A DNA stretch of 64,000 nucleotides from Chitinophagales bacterium (GTDB lineage: Bacteria > Bacteroidota > Bacteroidia > Chitinophagales > Chitinophagaceae): assembly GCA_017303415.1 (NCBI GenBank), contig JAFLBJ010000001.1, positions 62,001-126,000 of the forward strand, in the 5' to 3' direction. Of the stretch, positions 36,028 through 44,261 are shown in pieces. Position numbers and translations under genes: made by a program. Numbering within the stretch: position 1 is the first letter of the stretch; each line of letters starts with the position of its first letter. The notes below the pieces were generated by a model, which saw only the letters and a list, made by a program, of their open reading frames with translations, had not been told where the DNA came from and searched no databases.

Positions 36028-36719
36028 TATTAAAATGTATAATAGTGGACGATGAACGGCATGCTATTGATATTTTAATAGCTCATATTGCCAAAGTACC
36101 ACAACTTGAAATAAAACTGGCAACTACAAATCCGGTTGAAGCCTGTACTTATATTCAATTGAATCATATTGACTTGATTTTTTTAGATATTCAAATGCCG
36201 GGGCTTACAGGTTTGCAATTCCTGAGCCTGCTCAATGAAAAAACAAAAGTAATTCTCACCACTGCTTACCGGGAATATGCCTTAGATGGCTACGAACACA
36301 ATGTGGTCGATTATTTGTTGAAGCCTGTGCTTTTTCCAAGGTTTTTGAAGGCAGTAAGTCGCATTATTGAAAATGAAAGTGGAACAGTACATACATTTAA
36401 ATCTGAAAAGGAATTCATTTTTGTAAAAACAGGGATAAGGAATAAACTCGTAAAAGTTGATTTTGAAAAAATCTTATATGTTGAAAGTATGGGAAACTAT
36501 ATAAATTTTGTGCTGGAAGATTCCAAAGTCACAACATTAATGACTCTTAAAGAAGTGGAAAAAGAACTACCTAAAAATCAGTTTATACGAATCCATCAAT
36601 CGTATGTGGTTGCCAAGAAAAATATACTTGGCAGGGAAGGCAATCAAATTTTAATACAAAACAGAAATCTTCCCATTGGTGAAACGTATAAAAAAAATGT
36701 ACATGATTTTTTTATGTAG
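36024..36719 (+). CDS. LytTR-family response regulator
   Basis: A 231-residue regulator. The receiver domain (1-120) has the acidic pair D9-D10, phosphoacceptor Asp55 in LIFLDIQMPG and K in LLKPVLFPRF. The LytTR DNA-binding domain (about 130-230) has FVKTGIRNKLVKVDFEKILYVESMGNY and FIRIHQSYVVAKKNI. It binds DNA through beta-strands rather than an HTH. It is the partner of the upstream kinase. Likely targets are nearby island genes such as the divergent membrane proteins or hydrolase; this is inference. Confidence 0.92.
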   Translation: MILKCIIVDDERHAIDILIAHIAKVPQLEIKLATTNPVEACTYIQLNHIDLIFLDIQMPGLTGLQFLSLLNEKTKVILTTAYREYALDGYEHNVVDYLLKPVLFPRFLKAVSRIIENESGTVHTFKSEKEFIFVKTGIRNKLVKVDFEKILYVESMGNYINFVLEDSKVTTLMTLKEVEKELPKNQFIRIHQSYVVAKKNILGREGNQILIQNRNLPIGETYKKNVHDFFM

Positions 36720-36765
36720 TTATGCCTGCTTCTAATCGAAAAATATTCTTTGCATTCTCATTCAA

Positions 36766-37029
36766 ATGTCGAGAGTGAATAAGAATTTTCTCCTCCATTA
36801 CAAAGTACTTTTTCTCGGAATATATGAAGGCAGGTCGGTTTATACTTTGACAAAAGAAAAAGACATAACGGTCAACGAAAAACCGAGTGAATCTTATTTG
36901 GGAACAATAGGAAATGGGATACAAAGTATTTTCAATATTGGTAATACCACCATGTGCGAGTATTTTATAACGAAAAAAGGTGCTGAGGGAAATTATACCC
37001 AGGAACAATTGAATAAGCTTTTTATCTAA
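36766..37029 (+). CDS. Hypothetical protein, possibly a gene remnant
   Basis: An 87-codon frame (YKVLFLGIYEGRSVYTLTKEK, GTIGNGIQSIFNIGN, EYFITKKGAEGN). Charge and composition look like real protein, but there is no recognisable domain and no signal peptide. It lies in an 820-bp stretch of broken frames between two large genes and may be the end of a decayed gene. Confidence 0.35.
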   Translation: MSRVNKNFLLHYKVLFLGIYEGRSVYTLTKEKDITVNEKPSESYLGTIGNGIQSIFNIGNTTMCEYFITKKGAEGNYTQEQLNKLFI

Positions 37030-37036
37030 CCGACGA

Positions 37037-37204
37037 ATGAATTCAGCAGCTATTTACAAATCAGATTACCCTAATCAGGTTCATCATCTGAATATCTTTA
37101 TATCACAGCACTACCATTTGCTTAAAGATGGCTCTATTGTATGGCAAAAAAAGCCTTTTGATGTGAAATGGCCAGACTTTAAAAATTCAACCAAAAAAAT
37201 TTGA
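37037..37204 (+). CDS. Short hypothetical ORF (55 aa), possibly a remnant
   Basis: A 55-codon frame starting at ATG 37037, 8 bp after the stop of the preceding ORF. It contains HHLNIFISQHYHLLKDGSI and WQKKPFDVKWPDFKN, with plausible amphipathic content but no known domain. Given its neighbours it may be part of a degraded gene. Confidence 0.3.
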   Translation: MNSAAIYKSDYPNQVHHLNIFISQHYHLLKDGSIVWQKKPFDVKWPDFKNSTKKI

Positions 37205-37244
37205 TATCTTTCATGATCACTTTAGCAACTGATTTTATGCCGAA

Positions 37245-37542
37245 TTGCACCCGGTGGAGAATGCGCCAAAAGTTCAAGAATTCCTCTACAATGCCTGGCG
37301 GAAAAAGAATGACTACGAGTTTTGGGGAGCGCCGGCTTATCTCATGATACCTGCGGCGACTCAAAAGCAATTTCTTTCCCTCGACAATTTCTTTGTTAAT
37401 ACAGACAAGGTAAAACAGATTGTACCCGGTAGCGGATTTCAAACGGGGCTGACATCAGTTCGGCAACGGTAACGTTTGCTGCAAGCGAACGGCTGACAGT
37501 GAAAATTGAACTGAAAAATTTAGTAGAAACAGAAAAGAAATA
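37245..37542 (+). pseudogene. Frameshifted gene fragment
   Basis: The first frame (37245-37472) reads EFLYNAWRKKNDYEFWGAP and LDNFFVNTDKVKQIVPGSGF, then ends. In another frame the text continues as ISSATVTFAASERLTVKIEL to a stop at about 37542. Joining them needs a frameshift near 37440-37450. This looks like the 3' part of a decayed gene; the family is not recognised. Confidence 0.45.
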
Positions 37543-37543
37543 G

Positions 37544-40327
37544 CTATAATTTCAATAACGGTTCTCTTCCTCCCGCTTTTTTATTTGCAGCAAGGTTACG
37601 AATATTATACACGAACGAAAGTTCTGCATAACGACCTAGCACATTAGTCTGCAGATCGATAAGCTGGTTCTGCGATGTTGTTCGGCTCACGCCATTGTTA
37701 CTGCGCAGCATATCATAAACGTGAAAGCGAACCATGCCTGCTTGTTTCGGTAACATTAGAAATGTTAGTCCCGCATTCCAGTATAAACCGCTTTTCGGTA
37801 TGCCAGGAGCCACTTCGCTATTATAGCGGTACAGAGCATTCGTTTCCCAGACTATGTTTTTGGGAAAACGGATTATTAGTTCATTGTCGAGTATATGAGT
37901 TAGCACCTGCAAGTTGGTGAAATAAGAATTGGTATAATTTGTTCTGGTCATTCTAACACTATACATCGGCCTGAATTCAATTAAATCTTTCCAGTTTAAT
38001 CCAACACTGGCAGAAGGGCCGATCTGGAATGTGGTAACATTACCCGAAGTATTGTTGACGTATAGTTTTCGCCTTTCCAGGTTTACATTTGTTTGAATTC
38101 TGAAATTTATTTGAACATCCTGCGTTTTATATTCTTTACCAATACCAGCGCCACTATTGAAAACCAAATTGCCATCTGTATTAACAGGCTTGATTTCCTG
38201 CAATCCGTCGCTCTTTATGATACGGTCTAACACGACATCATTATTCAGGAATTCCAGGTTCGTGAAATAATTATAATTGATGCGGCTCGACGTCCGATAA
38301 ACAGTGTTATTGAACCGTATAGAATGTCGCTTTGTCGGACGAAGATTAGTATTACCAAAGATGATCTGGAATGGATTGGTGCTGTCCGCAACAGGTATCT
38401 GATAGCCAATTGAAGGCAAAGAAACAGAAGCGGCATATTGTAGAGAGAAGCGTTTTCGGGTAACCAAAATTTCGGGGAGTAGTGCTGTTATTGTTGACTG
38501 TTGTGATGGATGACGTTTGCCGAAACTATTAGTGATTGGTTGCCATAAGCCTCCCAAAGCTCCCATTATCATTAATTGTTTGTGTTTCCATGAAAAGGAA
38601 ATCGATGGATTTATCTTGAATTGTTCTCTGGAAGTCATGCTGCTTTTTGCTATGTTCAGTTGGTTATAGTGGGAACCATTTTTATCAAAAAAGTCAAGGA
38701 AACGTTTTTCATTATTGTACTCTAAAAAGGCATTGACCCGAAACGACCAGGCTTCGGACACTGCATTGGTAAAATTTGCGTTGAAATTGGTGAGCAGGTT
38801 TTGCTGATTGTTTGCTGCAAGCTGGTTGAACTGTTTACTTTGATAATAAGGGATAAAATATTCGTTGAACATTTCAGTTGTGATTTCCTGGTTACTCTTT
38901 CTTGTTGTAAGAAAACTGGATACATTCAAAACCTTGCCTTTCGCCGAAAATTGACGAGTGAGAAAGATGTTTTGCGTATATGCTTTTACATCAGGTCTGT
39001 TCAATCGTATTCCGTCTCCTTTGCTGATGTTTCCCGACTTATTTGTTGTTATATCCAACATAACAGCTCCATCTTCCTGTGCAGCAAGTTGCGAATATCC
39101 TGCCCGTAACGATAAAGTGGTGAGTGGATTTAGTTTCAAATTAGCACCGGCGCTAACGCCATGGGATGCTGCCGACTTTTTGGTGGAGGAAAATGAATTG
39201 GAATTTATGATAGTATCGGAAAGGTATTCATTCAGAATACGCCTTTCTTCAAGTGTATTATCAAGCAGGCCACCCAGGTACTGAACAAAAAAAGATTTAT
39301 TTTTCGTAGGCGCATGATTAAGATTAATACCACCACCTGTTGTTTTTGAAATACCATTTTCTGTTCCGCCAAAAGAAAGCCCGTTGATGGCAAAGCCGCC
39401 TATACCTGCACGCTGGTTTACGGTTGTTGTGGTGATGCCGCTCCTGTTAAAGCCGCCAATGTCCTGCACTTCATTGAATGTAAAACTGCTTCTGTTTACA
39501 TTGTTGCTGAAACCCACAAGGCTGAGTTGAAGGGTATCACGATAAACACTGGCGATACCTCCTGCTTCATATCTTTCAGATGTGCCAACGCCTGCATACA
39601 GTTTGCCGAACCAACCTTTCTTTATACTCTTTTTCAAGGTCAGGTTAATTACCTGTCCCGTATTGGTCAGGTTTCCTGTGATGTTTCGTTCTATCTCTTC
39701 CTTATCGTCCATCACCTGCACTTTATCAATCACATCTGCAGGCAGATTGCGTGTTGCCATCGCAAGATTATTCCCGAAAAATGCTTTCCCATCAATCAGT
39801 ATACGGTTAGCTGCCCGACCGTTTACCATTATGTTTCCTTGTCTGTCTATTTCAACGCCAGGCATTTTTTTCAGCAGATCTTCCAGCAATGCATTTGGCA
39901 ATGTGCGGAAAGAAGAAGCATTAAATTCGATAGTATCATTACGAATGATTACAGGCGGCCTTTCTGCAGTAACCAATACTTCATTTAAACTTTTTACATC
40001 GGCAGCAAGGCTGATGGTGCCAAGTTCTAATACTTCGCCTTCCCTCAAACTAAAGTTTTGGCGATAGACCGCATAGCCGGAGAAACTGATAATTATCCTG
40101 AGATATAGCCCAGCAGGAAGTTTTGTAATACGAAAATCTCCATGATCTCCCGTTAGTTTATAGGTAACAAGACTAGTGTCTTCGGCTGAGAAAACAGATA
40201 CTGTAGCAAACGTAAGCGGTTTTTGGGAAAGCGAGTCAACCACTTTACCTGCAACAGCACCATTGTTTTGCTGCCCGTAAGATGTTAGAGCCAATGCTAA
40301 AGGGATGAAGAATAAAAGCCATTTCAT
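37544..40327 (-). CDS. Large TonB-receptor-like outer-membrane protein with CarboxypepD domain
   Basis: A 927-residue protein. Signal peptide to about 19 (TSYGQ), CarboxypepD_reg-like domain (about 24-110: VAGKVVDSLSQKPLTFATVSVF), plug (about 115-230: LLEDLLKKMPGVEIDRQGNIMVNG, ILIDGKAFFGNN) and a very large barrel. The plug motifs put it in the outer membrane beta-barrel group distinct from SusC. It is 108 bp downstream of a DUF6249-like gene on the same strand. Sharing the region with a sigma factor suggests regulation by it, but there is no direct sign. Confidence 0.87.
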   Translation of the reverse strand: MKWLLFFIPLALALTSYGQQNNGAVAGKVVDSLSQKPLTFATVSVFSAEDTSLVTYKLTGDHGDFRITKLPAGLYLRIIISFSGYAVYRQNFSLREGEVLELGTISLAADVKSLNEVLVTAERPPVIIRNDTIEFNASSFRTLPNALLEDLLKKMPGVEIDRQGNIMVNGRAANRILIDGKAFFGNNLAMATRNLPADVIDKVQVMDDKEEIERNITGNLTNTGQVINLTLKKSIKKGWFGKLYAGVGTSERYEAGGIASVYRDTLQLSLVGFSNNVNRSSFTFNEVQDIGGFNRSGITTTTVNQRAGIGGFAINGLSFGGTENGISKTTGGGINLNHAPTKNKSFFVQYLGGLLDNTLEERRILNEYLSDTIINSNSFSSTKKSAASHGVSAGANLKLNPLTTLSLRAGYSQLAAQEDGAVMLDITTNKSGNISKGDGIRLNRPDVKAYTQNIFLTRQFSAKGKVLNVSSFLTTRKSNQEITTEMFNEYFIPYYQSKQFNQLAANNQQNLLTNFNANFTNAVSEAWSFRVNAFLEYNNEKRFLDFFDKNGSHYNQLNIAKSSMTSREQFKINPSISFSWKHKQLMIMGALGGLWQPITNSFGKRHPSQQSTITALLPEILVTRKRFSLQYAASVSLPSIGYQIPVADSTNPFQIIFGNTNLRPTKRHSIRFNNTVYRTSSRINYNYFTNLEFLNNDVVLDRIIKSDGLQEIKPVNTDGNLVFNSGAGIGKEYKTQDVQINFRIQTNVNLERRKLYVNNTSGNVTTFQIGPSASVGLNWKDLIEFRPMYSVRMTRTNYTNSYFTNLQVLTHILDNELIIRFPKNIVWETNALYRYNSEVAPGIPKSGLYWNAGLTFLMLPKQAGMVRFHVYDMLRSNNGVSRTTSQNQLIDLQTNVLGRYAELSFVYNIRNLAANKKAGGREPLLKL

Positions 40328-40435
40328 TTGTGAAAATTTGTTGTATTAGTAATATATTTTACAGCAGGCAAGGCGAGGCCTGGTCCTGTATCGGACATTT
40401 TTATAATCATCATTGTAATGGTTGAGAAATAATTG

Positions 40436-40774
40436 TCAGGCGTGCTTATTCCGCGATAGCAAATAGCATATAAAGGAGGAAAGCCCTGTAAAAACGATTA
40501 CAGACAGTAAGATGCATTCCTTGGTTTCTCCGGGAATATTAAGCCAGCCAGCTATAAGAATTCCTGAGAGTATCCCCAGTGCAATACCCAACAACATAAT
40601 ACCTGCATATAAAAATGATTTTCCGGTTTTTTTTTGCGTGGCTACATCTACCAAGGCAGGGTCCAATCCTTTTTCTATCATTGCTTTTCTTTCCTTGAAT
40701 TGAAAATATTGCCGCAAGCAAAGCAACAATGTTATTGCGATGATTAGTGTAATAATTATCAGGGAAGATTCCAT
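40436..40774 (-). CDS. DUF6249-like membrane protein
   Basis: A 112-residue inner-membrane protein with an N-terminal membrane helix (LIIITLIIAITLLLCL), a basic juxtamembrane part (QFKERKAMIEKGLDPALVD) and two more helices. The KERKAMIEKGLDP pattern fits DUF6249 proteins, commonly encoded next to ECF sigma genes in this group. It is divergent from the sigma gene across an upstream region with an inverted repeat and may act as its membrane-bound modulator; that is inference. Confidence 0.7.
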   Translation of the reverse strand: MESSLIIITLIIAITLLLCLRQYFQFKERKAMIEKGLDPALVDVATQKKTGKSFLYAGIMLLGIALGILSGILIAGWLNIPGETKECILLSVIVFTGLSSFICYLLSRNKHA

Positions 40775-40822
40775 ATTTTATAATTTTGCGTTCATATCAT
40801 TTGACAGGAAGTTATTTCCAAA

Positions 40823-40855
40823 GGTTACATTTTCAGTATCGGGAAGCATGTAACC
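40823..40855. promoter_or_regulatory. Inverted repeat between DUF6249-like and sigma factor genes
   Basis: GGTTACAT (40823-40830) and ATGTAACC (40848-40855) are perfect inverted repeats around TTTTCAGTATCGGGAAGC, 31 bp upstream of the sigma start. A similar arrangement precedes the lipoprotein gene at 24.3 kb. It could be an autoregulated alternative-sigma promoter or an operator serving both divergent genes. Confidence 0.45.
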
Positions 40856-40885
40856 AAACGGGAAGCGTTCTTGTCTAATAAGCAC

Positions 40886-41467
40886 ATGGACAAACAGAAC
40901 GATGAAGCAATCGTCCTTTCTGTATTGAAAGGAAATGTGACAGATTTCCGTCACCTGGTAGACCGGCATAGCAACCTGGCCTATCGTACTGCCTTTTCCG
41001 TTTGCCAAAGCCATGAAGATGCGCAGGAGATTACACAAGATGCCTTTATAAAAGCATTTTTATCTCTTGCCAGTTTCCAGCGAAAATCTAAATTCTCAAC
41101 GTGGTTGTTTCGCATTGTATATTATACAGCCCTTAACCATTTAGAAAAAACAAAGAGTTACAAAAAATCGGTAAATCTTTATGGGTCTGAATATGACTTT
41201 GATGAACTGGCTGATTTTACTATACCCGGTCAGTTAACCCAACGTGAAGAGCAGGAAAAATTTGTACATGAAGCGCTTACACAATTAAATCCGGATGACC
41301 GCCTTGCACTTTCTTTATTCTACATGGAGGAGAAGCAGCAAAAGGAAATTTCGCAACTTACAGGATGGAGTCTGTCAGCAGTAAAAGTTAGAATATTCCG
41401 TGCCCGTAATAAACTGCAGGAAGTACTTGAAAAACTATTAGTAAATGAAAAAGGAATATTGCCATGA
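40886..41467 (+). CDS. ECF-type RNA polymerase sigma factor
   Basis: About 193 residues from ATG 40886 (MDKQNDEAIVL); a TTG five codons upstream is less likely. Region 2 (about 15-85) has the -10-binding block HEDAQEITQDAFIKAFLSLASF and KFSTWLFRIVYYTALN. Region 4 (about 125-185) has LNPDDRLALSLFYMEEKQQKEIS and SLSAVKVRIFRARNKLQ. No region 3, as in ECF sigma factors. The stop overlaps the next start (ATGA). No classical anti-sigma with a zinc-binding motif is present. Confidence 0.92.
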   Translation: MDKQNDEAIVLSVLKGNVTDFRHLVDRHSNLAYRTAFSVCQSHEDAQEITQDAFIKAFLSLASFQRKSKFSTWLFRIVYYTALNHLEKTKSYKKSVNLYGSEYDFDELADFTIPGQLTQREEQEKFVHEALTQLNPDDRLALSLFYMEEKQQKEISQLTGWSLSAVKVRIFRARNKLQEVLEKLLVNEKGILP

Positions 41468-41811
41468 ACAAAAAACAAGTAGAAGACAATATCATGCAGC
41501 GTGTTGGAGTGTTGGCTGAAAAAAGAAAGGCAAACAATGCCCGGGAAAATATCGTGATGTTATCGTATGTTATTTCTCTCGTCGGGGTGTTGGCACTGAT
41601 GATATATCTTTTCAAAAAAGAAAAGTTAGAAGGATTGGTGACTATCTTTCGCATAAAAAGCATAGCTGAACTTACGTTGAATTGGGAGCCTTATTTACCA
41701 TTTCTTATTGGTGCAGCCTGTTTATCTTTATTGGCTTTTATTGGATATGGAATAAGAGCGGTAACAGATAAGCCAGCAGCCAACATTGGCATTGCCAATA
41801 GTGGGGCTTGA
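41464..41811 (+). CDS. Small two-helix membrane protein coupled to the sigma factor
   Basis: A 115-residue protein whose ATG overlaps the sigma stop codon. An N-terminal cytosolic part of about 30 residues (VEDNIMQRVGVLAEKRKANNARENI) precedes two membrane helices (about 32-48 and 77-96). The placement and topology suit an atypical anti-sigma factor that holds the sigma at the membrane, but no known anti-sigma motif is visible. Confidence 0.65.
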   Translation: MNKKQVEDNIMQRVGVLAEKRKANNARENIVMLSYVISLVGVLALMIYLFKKEKLEGLVTIFRIKSIAELTLNWEPYLPFLIGAACLSLLAFIGYGIRAVTDKPAANIGIANSGA

Positions 41812-42288
41812 CATTGGAGCAATCAACAGCGGTAATTCTGCCGTACTTAGGTTCGGGGTTTGATGAATAAAGCCCAGCCTTAGTTCTTAATATTTAAATT
41901 TAGCAAAAAGCCAGGCAGCAGTTCCGGCAGACGACTATAAAATTCCCCACCATCGGCAATACCTGGCCGGTATATCCGTTTTTTTACAGGAACCTATAAG
42001 GATTGCAAAACCATCCATGATTTTCAGGAGCGTGTTGAACTCATCAACAGGCAGCTCAATTCGTTTCCGAAACGGGAATCTAAGGTTTCCGACTTAGAGA
42101 AAAATGGATTAATAATAAAAAGGCAATTTTGGACCCGGGAGAGACCGAAAGATTTTTCAGTTTTTTCGATGCCTTCTCCACCAGTACGTCTGCGGCGAAT
42201 GGATGAGAATCAATAAGTAAGTGATGTTCCTCCACAGGAAATTCACATGATCATTACCGGGCTTCATAGTTTTACAAAAAATTAAACA
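41812..42288 (+). other. Gene-free stretch with a possible gene remnant
   Basis: No intact gene. On the plus strand about 41980-42220 one frame reads TYKDCKTIHDFQERVELINRQ and LNSFPKRESKVSDLEKNGL, while a second frame over the end reads PGETERFFSFFDAFSTSTS. This looks like a frameshifted short gene, family unknown. The rest shows no structure. Confidence 0.35.
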
Positions 42289-42438
42289 ATGGCAAAAGCA
42301 ATTAAGCCTGCTGATAACAGTGCCAATCAGCAAAACGGCAACAAAGGCACACCCGGTACGAACAAGCAATATTCCCAAAACCAGGGTAACAGGGGACATC
42401 AAATGAATCCTAAACCAGCCGGGAAAAAAGGAAAATAG
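42289..42438 (+). CDS. Small low-complexity protein (49 aa)
   Basis: ATG at 42289, stop at 42436-42438. The product MAKAIKPADNSANQQ onward is rich in Asn, Gln, Lys and Gly (NGNKGTPGTNKQYSQNQGNRG), hydrophilic and probably disordered. I recall short ORFs with DNxANQ-type sequence as common in Bacteroidota genomes, without known function. Coding potential rests on composition and that resemblance. Confidence 0.5.
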   Translation: MAKAIKPADNSANQQNGNKGTPGTNKQYSQNQGNRGHQMNPKPAGKKGK

Positions 42439-42466
42439 TCTTGCGTTCCTTGTTTGGTACGTTGTA

Positions 42467-42513
42467 GTCGTTCCGAATCTGGAGGCCCAAACGCTTTCCG
42501 GGTTCGGAACGAC
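42467..42513. repeat. 11-bp perfect inverted repeat upstream of the Fic gene
   Basis: GTCGTTCCGAA (42467-42477) and TTCGGAACGAC (42503-42513) enclose 25 bp. It lies between the small ORF and the Fic gene and may be a terminator stem or a protein-binding site. Confidence 0.5.
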
Positions 42514-42534
42514 CGTATTATAATCGAACATAAT

Positions 42535-42605
42535 CGTATCATTTCGTATCAATTTATTTGGAAATGTCGGATCAGGGTCGGATATTTGCGTATCATTTCG
42601 TATCA
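42535..42605 (+). promoter_or_regulatory. Two copies of CGTATCATTTCGTATCA before the Fic gene
   Basis: CGTATCATTTCGTATCA occurs at 42535-42551 and 42589-42605, 54 bp apart; each contains two CGTATCA half-sites 10 bp apart, so four half-sites face the same side of the helix within each copy. The second copy ends 7 bp before the Fic ATG. A binding site for autoregulation, for example by the Fic protein's own winged helix, is plausible. Confidence 0.55.
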
Positions 42606-42612
42606 TTAAATT

Positions 42613-44073
42613 ATGAATCCGCAGATATACACCTTCAAGCTTGCCCCTGATTGGAAGCTCATTAATCAGCTCAGCGTTATAGACCGTTTTGGCGGCTCCT
42701 GGTCAGGTATTGAGCGTCGGGAAGGGCAAACCCTACGTCAACTCAAGTCCATTGCTACGGTCAGGAGTATCGGCGCCTCCACTCGTATAGAAGGGTCGAA
42801 AATGACCGATGATGAGGTCGAAGCACTGATCAGGAATCTGGAGATTTCGAAGCTGGAAGAGCGGGATCAGCAAGAGGTGGCCGGGTATTTTGAGGCGCTC
42901 GACCTGGTTTCCGAATCTTACCGGGATATTGAGATCACGGGAGGCAACCTGAAAAATCTGCACAATCTCCTACTGAAATATAGCGAGAAGGATGCCTGGC
43001 ATAAAGGAGGCTATAAACAGGTTAGCAATGAAGTAGAGGCCACCAACCCGGATGACAGCAAATACACAATTTTCAAAACCACCGAACCCGGACTGGCAAC
43101 AGAAGAAGCCATGCGCAACCTGCTTGAATGGTATAAGACCGACACGGAAGCACACCCATTGGTGAGAGCAGCAACGTTTGTTTATGACTTTTTAAGCATA
43201 CACCCCTTTCAAGATGGCAATGGCCGGTTGAGCCGCTTGCTCGCAACACTGCTTTTGCTCAGGCAGGGATATTCATGGATTGAGTATGTCAGCTTTGAAC
43301 ATGAAATTGAAAGCCGGAAATCAGAATATTATCGTGTTTTGATGAATTGCCAACGGCAAAGGCCGGGAGAAGATATTCATGATTGGGTACTTTTCTTTTT
43401 GGATTGCCTCGCCAATATCCAGGGGTTGTTGATGAAAAAACTGGATACACAAAATGTCGCTTCGAGGATGTCGCCCAGGGAAAGAAAAATCTATCAGTTT
43501 ATAGACAATCATCCCGGAGCCAAATCAGGTGAGATTGCTGAAAAGCTCGACATTCCTTTACCTACTATTAAAAGGCTGTTATCGGATATGGTGGCATCTA
43601 AACTTTTGCAAAAGCATGGCACAGGAGCAGGAACCAACTATTCGATAGATGAAGTAGTAACAGTTAAAAAGGATCTGCTTATGAAATTTACTGATGCTGA
43701 ACGCAGCAAGGAGTTTTTATTGAAAAATGATAGCTCTTTTATCAATATAAAGAAGATCATTCTTTCTCCAAAATTTGAATGGGTGAAACCTGATGAGTGG
43801 GCAGCTAAACTCATTCAGGACGGTTTATACATGCAGGTAACAATCACCACCAATAAGGGAAGTATTTTCAAGCAGCCTTATACGCTTTCAGGATTTAATA
43901 ACCCGTACCTGTTTCAGCCGGTATTTACATTGTCGCAACCTATTAGCATCCCAAAATCCCTGACATCTGATGACCTGTATGAGGTTCATTACCCTCTGAA
44001 AGTAACTTTGGAGTTATTGGGTTCTGTTGAGCAGTTTAGTTTTGATGTGTTGGTGGTTTATGATGAGGGGTAG
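42613..44073 (+). CDS. Fic-family protein with C-terminal winged helix (AMPylator-like)
   Basis: A 486-residue protein. The active-site motif is complete: H197-P-F-Q-D-G-N-G-R-L-S-R208. An inhibitory helix motif S56-x-x-x-E60-G61 (ASTRIEGSKM) lies N-terminal, as in class II self-inhibited Fic proteins. A winged helix-turn-helix follows (about 295-355: MSPRERKIYQFIDNHPG, GEIAEKLDIPLPTIKRLLSDM), then an unrecognised C-terminal domain of about 130 residues. Fic enzymes transfer AMP to protein hydroxyls. It is the island gene closest to the tRNA and less AT-rich than the other island genes, so it may have come separately. Confidence 0.92.
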   Translation: MNPQIYTFKLAPDWKLINQLSVIDRFGGSWSGIERREGQTLRQLKSIATVRSIGASTRIEGSKMTDDEVEALIRNLEISKLEERDQQEVAGYFEALDLVSESYRDIEITGGNLKNLHNLLLKYSEKDAWHKGGYKQVSNEVEATNPDDSKYTIFKTTEPGLATEEAMRNLLEWYKTDTEAHPLVRAATFVYDFLSIHPFQDGNGRLSRLLATLLLLRQGYSWIEYVSFEHEIESRKSEYYRVLMNCQRQRPGEDIHDWVLFFLDCLANIQGLLMKKLDTQNVASRMSPRERKIYQFIDNHPGAKSGEIAEKLDIPLPTIKRLLSDMVASKLLQKHGTGAGTNYSIDEVVTVKKDLLMKFTDAERSKEFLLKNDSSFINIKKIILSPKFEWVKPDEWAAKLIQDGLYMQVTITTNKGSIFKQPYTLSGFNNPYLFQPVFTLSQPISIPKSLTSDDLYEVHYPLKVTLELLGSVEQFSFDVLVVYDEG

Positions 44074-44134
44074 TAAAAATTTTTGAAAAGTAAATTAGCG
44101 CCGATTATCTTAAATATCTCTTGGTATTAATTTA

Positions 44135-44150
44135 GTAGTCCCGACAGGAA
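44135..44150. repeat. Right attachment-site copy inside tRNA-Arg
   Basis: GTAGTCCCGACAGGAA, identical to 26003-26018. It covers the tRNA discriminator base, the acceptor 3' strand, the T-stem 3' strand and the end of the T-loop, the usual target of tyrosine-type integrases. Confidence 0.75.
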
Positions 44151-44207
44151 TCGAACCTGTATCAAAAGTTTAGGAAACTTCTATTCTATCCATTGAACTA
44201 CGGGACC
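44136..44207 (-). tRNA. tRNA-Arg (anticodon CCT)
   Basis: 72 nt on the minus strand. The acceptor stem is GGTCCCG with CGGGACT (a G-U first pair), the D-stem is GTTC with GAAT, the anticodon stem is GAAGT with ACTTT around the loop TTCCTAA, and the T-arm is ACAGG-TTCGATT-CCTGT. The anticodon CCT reads AGG, Arg. CCA is not encoded. The 3' end faces the genomic island. Confidence 0.95.
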
Positions 44208-44261
44208 AAGGGCCGCAAAAATACCCCATTCTTCCCTATCTTTCAACAAAAACCAACCACC

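Larger units (their letters stand above)
26003..44150. mobile_element. tRNA-Arg-integrated genomic island, about 18.1 kb
   Basis: The block is bounded by the 16-bp direct repeat GTAGTCCCGACAGGAA. The right copy (44135-44150) is the 3' end of an intact tRNA-Arg gene; the left copy (26003-26018) is an isolated fragment. Integrases of tyrosine-recombinase elements create this arrangement by inserting at tRNA 3' ends. The DNA inside is more AT-rich by eye than both flanks, except the Fic gene next to the tRNA. No integrase, relaxase or conjugation gene was recognised, so it may be a decayed or mobilisable island. Chance occurrence of this 16-mer elsewhere in 64 kb is very unlikely. Confidence 0.75.

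Noticed and set aside
44193-44261. N-terminal extension of the exported VOC gene
   Set aside because: It would run across the 5' end of the tRNA gene and precede a signal peptide.
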